Shown piece by piece: positions 1 to 5,642 of a stretch of 5,642 nucleotides of DNA (positions are counted from its first letter, which is position 1; every line of letters starts with the position of its first letter). The stretch comes from Actinomycetes bacterium (GTDB taxonomy: Bacteria; Actinomycetota; Acidimicrobiia; Acidimicrobiales; RAAP-2). A program made the translations under genes and the position numbers. A model generated the notes under the pieces. It was not told the DNA's origin. It was given only the letters and a program-made list of their open reading frames with translations, and made no database searches. Location of the stretch: contig JAKABC010000113.1 in NCBI GenBank assembly GCA_021802025.1, positions 1 to 5,642 on the forward strand, given 5' to 3'.

Positions 1-26
1 CACCGTTGACTCTTTGTAGCTTGGAG
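1..26 (-). rRNA. 23S ribosomal RNA, 5' end only (cut by window edge)
   Basis: The reverse complement of the first bases reads AAGCTACAAAGAGTCAACGG then TG. It aligns without gaps to the conserved start of bacterial 23S rRNA (AAGCGACTAAGCGTACACGG then TG in E. coli). Allowing for the four bases that precede this motif in E. coli, the mature 5' end should lie near position 26. Only about 26 nt are present; the rest lies beyond the left edge. It follows 16S on the same strand after a short spacer, as expected for a linked rrn operon. The exact 5' terminus is inferred by alignment. Confidence 0.78.
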
Positions 27-66
27 AAATTACATACTTTTGTAGATGCTCGTGCTCGTTCTAGAA

Positions 67-78
67 TTCTCAAGGAAC
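67..78 (-). promoter_or_regulatory. boxA-like antitermination element before 23S
   Basis: Reverse complement GTTCCTTGAGAA resembles the rrn boxA core (GYTCTTTGAAAA), the RNA site bound by NusB/NusE (S10) that protects rRNA transcripts from early termination. It lies in the spacer about 40 nt before 23S, where actinobacterial operons often carry a second boxA. A hairpin (83-110) stands directly upstream of it, as a boxB-like stem would. The eight bases AGAACGAG follow at the same distance as after the leader boxA at 1988-2000, which supports a shared module. Function is inferred from similarity and position. Confidence 0.55.
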
Positions 79-82
79 GCGG

Positions 83-110
83 CTCGACCAGCACATAGTG
101 CGCCGTCAAG
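83..110 (-). other. spacer RNA hairpin upstream of boxA
   Basis: In the transcript CTTGAC pairs with GTCGAG (6 bp, one G-U), and inside it GCAC pairs with GTGC around a TAT loop, with a small internal loop (GGC/TG) between. It lies immediately before the spacer boxA, the position of boxB-type stems in rrn antitermination regions. Base pairing is read directly; the role is inferred. Confidence 0.45.
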
Positions 111-153
111 CGGGCCGAGAGGTCGCTCGGACATCGGCTGGGGTCGTTCCCCC

Positions 154-170
154 AAAACGGAAGACGAGAG
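154..170 (-). other. 3' arm of predicted 16S processing stem
   Basis: The transcript here reads CTCTCGTCTTCCGTTTT. It is complementary to leader positions 1975-1992 (AAAACGGAAGAACGAGAG) over 17 base pairs with a single bulged A in the leader arm. Together the arms enclose the whole 16S sequence, the layout of the RNase III processing stem of bacterial rrn precursors. The complementarity is seen directly; cleavage by RNase III is inferred. Confidence 0.75.
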
Positions 171-262
171 TCCGGACACCTCACTCGTGCCTCGCGCCAG
201 GGTAAACCCCGACTTGGCACGCCCGTTAGGCGCCGAGTAACCAGTATTCAACTAGGTAGCTG

Positions 263-281
263 TCTGCCCCTGATGGGCAGA
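263..281 (-). other. hairpin just downstream of 16S
   Basis: TCTGCCC (transcript sense) pairs perfectly with GGGCAGA over 7 bp around a 5-nt loop. It begins about a dozen bases after the mature 16S 3' end. There is no T-tract, so it is not an intrinsic terminator; a fold of the precursor spacer is the likely meaning. Confidence 0.5.
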
Positions 282-285
282 TGTG

Positions 286-1813
<1,528 letters not shown>

Positions 1814-1821
1814 GATTTTCC

Positions 1822-1835
1822 GGGGACGAATCCCC
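1822..1835 (-). other. leader hairpin with TTCG loop next to 16S 5' end
   Basis: GGGGA pairs with TCCCC around a TTCG tetraloop, ending about nine bases before the mature 16S 5' end. UUCG loops are known to be unusually stable, although the closing pair here is A-U rather than the optimal C-G. Seen directly; it may mark or stabilise the 5' maturation region. Confidence 0.5.
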
Positions 1836-1849
1836 TCGAAATCAGAAGA

Positions 1850-1882
1850 GCCAGGCGAGTTAGCTCTAAAACCTCGCCTGAC
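1850..1882 (-). other. leader stem-loop, 10 bp
   Basis: GTCAGGCGAG pairs with CTCGCCTGGC (10 bp including one G-U) around a 13-nt loop reading GTTTTAGAGCTAA. It sits directly beside the stem at 1884-1912, so the two could stack. No T-run follows. The loop resembles a Cas9 repeat by chance (see the rejected list). Confidence 0.6.
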
Positions 1883-1883
1883 G

Positions 1884-1912
1884 GGTCTGGGCGCACGGGG
1901 TGCCCCCAGACC
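1884..1912 (-). other. leader stem-loop, 8 + 4 bp
   Basis: GGTCTGGG pairs with CCCAGACC (8 bp); after a single G/G mismatch GCAC pairs with GTGC around a CCC loop. This is the most stable-looking local fold in the leader. It is not followed by a T-tract and lies inside the rRNA precursor, so it is a structural leader element rather than a terminator. Confidence 0.6.
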
Positions 1913-1974
1913 AAATTGTGTGCGAACGGCGCGTCCCGTTTAGATCAGGTCGTGCCGCCCGTACTGGCTTTTGG

Positions 1975-1992
1975 CTCTCGTTCTTCCGTTTT
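1975..1992 (-). other. 5' arm of predicted 16S processing stem
   Basis: Transcript AAAACGGAAGAACGAGAG pairs with spacer positions 154-170 over 17 bp with one bulged A. It begins inside the 3' part of boxA (1988-2000), so NusB/S10 binding and stem closure may use overlapping RNA in succession. This is the expected 5' partner for double-strand cleavage that releases pre-16S. Confidence 0.75.
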
Positions 1993-2000
1993 CAAGGAGC
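1988..2000 (-). promoter_or_regulatory. boxA antitermination element in rrn leader
   Basis: Reverse complement GCTCCTTGAAAAC differs from the classical rrn boxA (GCTCTTTGAAAA) at one position in the shared core. It lies about 175 nt before 16S and about 90 nt after the predicted transcription start, with a stem (2022-2043) upstream. By family knowledge it recruits the NusB-S10 antitermination complex. The motif is read directly; activity is inferred. Confidence 0.72.
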
Positions 2001-2040
2001 GACGGCGCACGCGGCGTAGCCGGAGGTGCGCAGTACACCT

Positions 2041-2057
2041 TCCCGGGTCTCCCCGGG
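2041..2057 (-). repeat. leader direct repeat copy 2, GNRA-loop hairpin
   Basis: Transcript CCCGGGGAGACCCGGGA; CCCGGG pairs with itself across a GAGA (GNRA) tetraloop, giving a 6-bp perfect stem, or 7 bp with the flanking T. It is the second of two near-identical 17-mers spaced 24 nt apart, differing only at C/T in the 3' arm. Confidence 0.65.
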
Positions 2058-2064
2058 AATCCCG

Positions 2065-2081
2065 TCCCGAGTCTCCCCGGG
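2065..2081 (-). repeat. leader direct repeat copy 1, GNRA-loop hairpin
   Basis: Transcript CCCGGGGAGACTCGGGA; it folds as CCCGGG / CTCGGG with one G-U pair and the same GAGA loop as the copy at 2041-2057. The one base difference keeps the stem, which suggests the RNA fold matters. It starts within about 5 nt of the predicted transcription start, so it would form near the 5' end of the rRNA precursor. Confidence 0.65.
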
Positions 2082-2092
2082 CAGGGCTACCT

Positions 2093-2121
2093 ACCTTAGC
2101 AGGGCCGACAGTCCCGGGCAA
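2093..2121 (-). promoter_or_regulatory. candidate rRNA operon promoter
   Basis: On the minus strand TTGCCC (2116-2121) is separated by exactly 17 nt from TAAGGT (2093-2098). The bases TG lie one nucleotide before the -10, giving an extended -10 (TGCTAAGGT). This suits a housekeeping sigma-A type promoter; a start near 2086 is predicted. It sits between the helicase stop codon and the leader boxA, where the rrn promoter must be unless transcription reads through. The -35 is only half consensus, and no second promoter of comparable quality was found nearby. Confidence 0.55.
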
Positions 2122-2128
2122 CTTCCCC

Positions 2129-2153
2129 GGTGCCCCCCGCGGGCAGGGTCACC
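2129..2153 (-). terminator. possible GC-rich stem after the helicase gene (no T-tract)
   Basis: About 30 nt after the TAG stop, GGTG and CACC can close a stem enclosing a GC-rich interior that also folds as TGCCC/GGGCA. No run of T follows, so it is not a classical intrinsic terminator. It may be a weak or factor-assisted stop for the upstream genes, or simply part of the promoter-proximal DNA. Low confidence. Confidence 0.25.
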
Positions 2154-2181
2154 AGAGTAGCACCTGGCGCGAGGGGTCACG

Positions 2182-5100
2182 CTACGCCCGTGTGGCGCCC
2201 TCGACGAAGGCGTTGACCGTGCTGATGAGGCGCATCGTGTCCACGGTCGCGGCCCGGGCGTCGAGCAGCGCCTCGGTGCACACGAGGTAGGCGAGGCTGC
2301 GCGCCCGGCTCACCGCCACGTTGAGCCGGTTGCGCGAGAAGAGGAACTCCTTGCCCCGGGCGATCTGGTCCTCGCTCGAGGCCGTCATCGAGAAGAAGAC
2401 GACGACCGCCTCGCGACCCTGGAACTTGTCCACGGTGCCCACCTCGACCCCCTCGAGCCCGGCCCGGTCGAGGGCGGCGCGGAAGAGCCGCCGCTGGGCG
2501 TTGTAGGGCACCACGATCATGAAGTGGTCGTCACCGAGGACCCCTTCGGTGCCCTCGCGGTCGACGAAGCGCCCGCCGCGCATCGAGCGGATCTGCTCAA
2601 CGACGAGCTCGACCTCCTCGGGGGCCGCGGTGGAGCGGCCCTCGTGCTCGGCCCTTAGCCAGCGCAGCCCCGTGCCGAAGGCCGTGCGCTGGTTGAGGCA
2701 CCCCGCGTCGGCCTCGAGGCGGCCCTCGTAGAACTGCCGGCTGACGAAGTCGCACACCGCGGGGTGCATGCGCCGCGTGGTGCGCAAGAACACCCCCCCG
2801 CCCTCGGGCAGGGTCGCCCGGCCGTGGAGCACGTACTCGAGGACGCTCTCACCCGAGCGGCCCGGATGGACGGCCTGGGCGACGTTGGCGAGCTGGAGGG
2901 GGTCGCCCAGCAACAAGAGGTTGGCGGCGGCCCGCGACATCGCCACGAGGTCGGCGAGGGAGACCTGGCCGGCCTCGTCGACGATCAACAGGTCGAGCGG
3001 GTCGCGCGCGAACTCCTCGGCGGCGAAGAGCCACGACGTCCCGCCCACCACCGCCGGGGCACTCGTAAAGACCGTGGAGCGCCGGCTCGGGTACTCGATC
3101 CCCCGGTCGAGGCCTCGCGCGGCCCGGTTGTTGTCCCAGTGGACGAACGACGCGTCCGCGAGGTCGACGCCGTTGTCGCGCGCGACCTTGAGCGCTTCGC
3201 GCATGAGGTTGTCGATGGCGCTGTGGCTCGGCCCCGTGACCCCGACACGGCGCCCGTCGCGCACCATCGAGACGATGACGTGGCCGCCGCGGTAGGTCTT
3301 GCCCGTGCCCGGGGGCCCCTGGATCGGCGCGTAGGAGTCGTCGAGTCCCTCGACCCAGGCCACGATCTGCGCCTCGGCGTCGCCGACGACCCAACCGGCC
3401 TCGCCGCCCGCCGTCCGGGGCGCGACGCCGGTGAAGAGGTCGGCCAGCGCCCGCGGCGCCGCGGTGATCGATCCCGCCGCCACGACGCGGCGCGCGACGT
3501 CCTGCAGGGCGTCCCACTTCTGCCCGGGGGCCACCGCGCGGTGCAGGGCGAGGGCCCGCGGGAGGGGGCCCTCGTAGGTCCCGGGCGGTTGGACGACGAC
3601 CTCGCGCGCCTCGGGGTCGTGTCCACGCAGGTCACCCAGACACAGCCGGCCCTCGCCGTCGAGGAAGGCGACCTTCTTATCGGGCTCGTCGAAGTCGCTG
3701 TCGAACTCCTGCTCGGGGTAGGTGAAGCGCCAGCACGACGTGCGTCGTCGGCCCTCGGGGGCGACCTCGCCGGCGAAGACCAGTCCGCCGAGCGCCCCCA
3801 ACGCCTCGAGCGCGGCGTCGTCGCTCGAGCGCAGCGTCGCGCGCAGGGGCATCTCGGCGGCCGCCTTCTCGCGCGACCAGTAGCTGAGGAGGTGCCCGAG
3901 GAGGGCCTCGGGCGAGTCGGGGTCGGTCAGGGCGAAGGCGGCCAGGCCCGCGCGCAGCTCGTCGAGCTCCTCGTTGGCGTTCTCGCGCACGAACTGGGCC
4001 TCGCGCCAGGCCAACCCCGGTGGGCGCTGGGCCACGACCCAGTCGCGCAGGGCCTTGGTGGCGACCACGTCGTCGCGGTTGTAGTCCTCGATGTTCTCCA
4101 GGCACGACGGATCGCCCGTCGCCATCCAGCGCTCGTACTCGATGACGGCCCCCGTGCCGCGCTGGATCTCGGTCGCACGGGTGAAGCCCACGAGCCTCTC
4201 GAGGCTCTTGAGGCTGTAAGACTCGGCGCCCACCGTGAAGGCATTGCGCACGATCGGGTAGAGGTCGACGAAGTAGCCCGAGAACTTGAGCGCGTCCACC
4301 CGGCTCTGGGCGACGGCCCCGTCCACCAGTCGCTCGATCGCCGAGCGCTCGGTGTGGTTGTAGTGGTAGAGGTGGCTGTTCGGGTAGCGCTCGCGGCGCT
4401 CGTAGAACAGGCCCACGAGCTCGTCGACCATCGCGCGCTGGGCGTCGAGGTCGTGAGCCCACCACGACCGGTACCGCCACTCGCCCGCCTCGAGGAGCCA
4501 CAGCCCGGCCATGAAGAGCAGGTCGCTCGCCGGCGACCAGAAGGGGTCGCCCTCGAAGTCGAGGAAGAGGTCCCCCTCGTCGGGCTCGGGCAGCTGTTCG
4601 AGACCGCGGCCGTAGAGGGGGTCCTCGCCCGGCGCGATCGCCTCGAAGGGTGGCGGCGCCTCGGGGTCGCGGCGCCCGGCCACCTGGAGGGTCGCCTGGC
4701 GCCGCAGGCGCCCGTAGCGCTCGGCTCGCACCCCCTCGGGCGCGCGCGCCGACGTCGCGAGGTCCACGACCGTGCGCACCCCGCCGGCCTCGAGCAGGTC
4801 GACGTCGTCGCGCCGCGCGCCGGCGAGGAACTCGAGCGAGTCGGCCGCCCGCCACCCCGCCTCGCAGCGCCCCTGGTACGCGCAGTAGTCGCACTGGGCG
4901 CACCGGCGCGCCCGGGTGCCCTCCAGGGTTCCCGAGGCGAAGATCTCCAGCACCTGGCGCCGGATGCGCCGCCAGTAGGCCATGAACTCCTCGACGACGT
5001 AGCTCTCGCGCTGCCCGGTGCCGAGCACCAGGTGCATCCGCCGCGGCGGCGCGCCGGTGAGCCGCGTCAACGCCTCGGCGTAGAAGCACAGCTGCAGGAC

Positions 5101-5517
5101 GTGGCCGGCCTTGGCCTCGGAGCGGGTGAGCTTCGCGTCGACCGGCTCGTAGGCGCAGTAGCCCGCCTCGGGCTCGGCGACGCGCTCGATAAAGTCGGCC
5201 ACCCCGCGCACGCCGTCGTTCTCTAAGGGCATCTGGTAGATGACGTCCCACTCCCCGCTAAGAGGGTCGCCCACGCGCGCGACGAAGCGCTCGAAGTCCT
5301 CGCGTGAGCCCTTCTCGACCTCGAGCACGCTGCGCCCGCGCGCGCGGTAGTCCGCCAGCACCCGGCGCTCGTGAAGCAGTCCCTTGGCCTGGAGGATCTC
5401 GGCGAGCTCGCTGAGGGCCCGCTCCTCGCCGCCCTCCCCGGCGAGGTAGAGCGCGAGTGAGTGCTCGCAGCCCAGCCACTCCGAGATCTTCGTGGGCGTC
5501 ATCAGCCGTTCGGCCAT
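2182..5517 (-). CDS. TM0106-type RecB-like nuclease / DEDD exonuclease / SF1 helicase fusion
   Basis: A 1111-residue cytosolic nucleic-acid enzyme with three modules. (1) Residues 1-225: RecB/Cas4-like PD-(D/E)XK nuclease opening with the TM0106 signature MTPTKISEWLGC. Motifs are H49, D108 (GVADFI), E124-D127-K129 (EPVDAKL) and a Q142..Y146 helix; C17 with C209, C212 and C218 (extra C206) form a likely 4Fe-4S site as in AddB, Cas4 and Dna2. (2) About 315-495: RNase H-like DEDD fold, D320/E322 (LDFEGD), HYNHTE, D418 and YNRDDV (D482/D483). (3) About 700-1111: SF1B Upf1/Dna2-like helicase with GPPGTGKT (734-741), DEAGQ (847-851), GDPLQL (871-876), RTTRRMHP, VDKFQGRE (1029-1036) and NVAVSRAR (1066-1073). 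All key residues look present. Residues 590-650 are probably a beta-rich accessory domain. The ATG at 5517 is the first possible start: an in-frame TAG lies at 5530-5532 and GGAGG is 4 nt upstream. DNA repair or end processing is inferred; the substrate is unknown. Confidence 0.95.
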   Translation of the reverse strand: MAERLMTPTKISEWLGCEHSLALYLAGEGGEERALSELAEILQAKGLLHERRVLADYRARGRSVLEVEKGSREDFERFVARVGDPLSGEWDVIYQMPLENDGVRGVADFIERVAEPEAGYCAYEPVDAKLTRSEAKAGHVLQLCFYAEALTRLTGAPPRRMHLVLGTGQRESYVVEEFMAYWRRIRRQVLEIFASGTLEGTRARRCAQCDYCAYQGRCEAGWRAADSLEFLAGARRDDVDLLEAGGVRTVVDLATSARAPEGVRAERYGRLRRQATLQVAGRRDPEAPPPFEAIAPGEDPLYGRGLEQLPEPDEGDLFLDFEGDPFWSPASDLLFMAGLWLLEAGEWRYRSWWAHDLDAQRAMVDELVGLFYERRERYPNSHLYHYNHTERSAIERLVDGAVAQSRVDALKFSGYFVDLYPIVRNAFTVGAESYSLKSLERLVGFTRATEIQRGTGAVIEYERWMATGDPSCLENIEDYNRDDVVATKALRDWVVAQRPPGLAWREAQFVRENANEELDELRAGLAAFALTDPDSPEALLGHLLSYWSREKAAAEMPLRATLRSSDDAALEALGALGGLVFAGEVAPEGRRRTSCWRFTYPEQEFDSDFDEPDKKVAFLDGEGRLCLGDLRGHDPEAREVVVQPPGTYEGPLPRALALHRAVAPGQKWDALQDVARRVVAAGSITAAPRALADLFTGVAPRTAGGEAGWVVGDAEAQIVAWVEGLDDSYAPIQGPPGTGKTYRGGHVIVSMVRDGRRVGVTGPSHSAIDNLMREALKVARDNGVDLADASFVHWDNNRAARGLDRGIEYPSRRSTVFTSAPAVVGGTSWLFAAEEFARDPLDLLIVDEAGQVSLADLVAMSRAAANLLLLGDPLQLANVAQAVHPGRSGESVLEYVLHGRATLPEGGGVFLRTTRRMHPAVCDFVSRQFYEGRLEADAGCLNQRTAFGTGLRWLRAEHEGRSTAAPEEVELVVEQIRSMRGGRFVDREGTEGVLGDDHFMIVVPYNAQRRLFRAALDRAGLEGVEVGTVDKFQGREAVVVFFSMTASSEDQIARGKEFLFSRNRLNVAVSRARSLAYLVCTEALLDARAATVDTMRLISTVNAFVEGATRA

Positions 5518-5521
5518 CGGT

Positions 5522-5526
5522 CCTCC
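5522..5526 (-). promoter_or_regulatory. ribosome binding site of the nuclease-helicase gene
   Basis: GGAGG in transcript sense, 4 nt before the ATG at 5517, complementary to CCTCC at the 16S 3' end in this window. The spacing is slightly short. The alternative ATG at codon 6 (5502) would be 19 nt away, so this site favours the first ATG. Confidence 0.7.
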
Positions 5527-5563
5527 AACCTACGGGCTCGCCCCGCCCCGTGAGGGTGTCAGA

Positions 5564-5578
5564 GGGCTGCTACAGCCC
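5564..5578 (-). other. hairpin with a stop codon in its loop
   Basis: GGGCTG pairs perfectly with CAGCCC (6 bp), and the 3-nt loop is exactly the TAG stop codon of the upstream partial gene. No T-tract follows, so termination is doubtful. It could be chance in GC-rich sequence, a pause or stability element between the two genes. Confidence 0.35.
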
Positions 5579-5642
5579 GAGCCGGGCGCGGGCCGCGGCG
5601 ACCTCGGCCTCGAGGCGCGCGCGCTGAGCCGGCGCGGCGACC
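5570..5642 (-). CDS. unidentified protein, C-terminal 23 residues (cut by window edge)
   Basis: The last 23 codons before TAG (5570-5572) translate as VAAPAQRARLEAEVAAARAR followed by LGL. All but one codon end in G or C, as expected of a real gene in this genome; the other minus-strand frames give Arg/Gly/Pro-rich shadow sequence. The alternating Ala/Arg/Glu/Leu composition suggests a charged, probably coiled-coil or amphipathic helix at the C-terminus. It is too short to identify the product. It ends 52 nt before the nuclease-helicase start with no obvious promoter between, so the two may be co-transcribed. Confidence 0.65.
   Translation of the reverse strand, partial: VAAPAQRARLEAEVAAARARLGL

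Larger units (their letters stand above)
1814..2086 (-). other. 16S rRNA 5' leader (precursor, removed on maturation)
   Basis: This stretch of about 270 nt between the predicted transcription start and the mature 16S 5' end has no credible protein-coding gene. An ORF on the opposite strand runs through it but continues antisense into 16S. In transcript order it holds two tandem GNRA-loop hairpins, a short stem at 2022-2043 (AGGTG/CACCT), boxA, the 5' arm of the 16S processing stem, and three strong local stems at 1884-1912, 1850-1882 and 1822-1835. The order hairpin, boxA, processing arm matches rrn leaders of other Actinobacteria. The extent depends on the promoter call at 2093-2121. Confidence 0.75.

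Noticed and set aside
1861..1872. GTTTTAGAGCTA on the minus strand, identical to the start of the S. pyogenes Cas9 repeat/guide scaffold
   Set aside because: It is a single 12-nt match forming the loop of a leader hairpin (1850-1882) inside the rRNA precursor. There is no second repeat, spacer, tracrRNA or cas gene, so it is chance.
1850..1912. Two adjacent strong stems as an intrinsic terminator or attenuator
   Set aside because: Neither is followed by a T-run, and they lie between boxA and 16S where transcription must continue; structural leader elements fit better.
2086..2093. TAGGTAGC near the rrn promoter, complementary to a spacer segment at about 254-261, as an alternative processing stem
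   Set aside because: The match is only 8 bp with poorly aligned extension, and most of it lies upstream of the predicted transcription start. The 17-bp pairing at 1975-1992 with 154-170 is far better.
2764..5226. 820-residue open frame on the plus strand
   Set aside because: It is fully antisense to the nuclease-helicase gene and rich in Arg, Ala, Val, Gly and Leu, the usual mirror of a high-GC gene; it has no recognisable domain. The minus-strand protein carries clear helicase and nuclease motifs.
3677..5251. 524-residue open frame on the minus strand in another frame
   Set aside because: Arg/Ala/Gly-rich shadow of the real gene in an alternative frame; the codon third-position pattern and motifs belong to the 1111-residue frame.

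Overview
The window reads as a piece of a high-GC actinobacterial chromosome with every supportable gene on the minus strand, so transcription runs right to left. The 16S rRNA has the actinobacterial pattern (a GAAAGTCGGCAACACCCGAAGCCGGTGG-type 3' region, split here only for reference, and a GGGGACTTTTCAACGGTTTCC-type region). Its overall look is closest to what I know of Acidimicrobiia; the phylum is fairly safe, the class is tentative. The protein-coding DNA is very GC-rich with G/C at almost every third codon position, and the helicase gene has a GGAGG ribosome binding site that matches the CCTCC anti-Shine-Dalgarno end of the 16S in the same window.

Layout in the direction of transcription (high to low coordinates): (1) the last 23 codons of an unidentified protein with a charged, helical C-terminus (5570-5642); (2) a 52-bp gap; (3) a 1111-residue TM0106-type RecB-like nuclease fused to an RNase H-like (DEDD) exonuclease domain and a superfamily 1 helicase (2182-5517); (4) a GC-rich junction with a hairpin but no T-tract; (5) a candidate rRNA promoter (2093-2121); (6) a roughly 270-nt rRNA leader with tandem GNRA-loop hairpins, a boxA and several strong stems; (7) a complete 16S rRNA gene (294-1813); (8) a 16S-23S spacer of about 267 nt without any tRNA gene but with a second boxA; (9) the first ~26 nt of 23S rRNA, cut by the window edge.

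The rRNA part is internally coherent. A leader segment (1975-1992) is complementary over 17 base pairs, with one bulged A, to a spacer segment (154-170), so the precursor RNA can close a long stem around 16S, as expected for an RNase III-type processing stem. The same boxA plus AGAACGAG block occurs once before 16S and once before 23S.

The most notable points are the natural A1409-U1491 / A1410-U1490 pairs in the 16S decoding site (usually C-G at 1409-1491), G at position 532 in the 530 loop (a mismatch to the common 515F primer), the paired leader/spacer processing architecture, and the three-activity nuclease-exonuclease-helicase protein. I see no mobile element, CRISPR array or defence island. 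The nuclease-helicase is the only candidate for a little-described system here.
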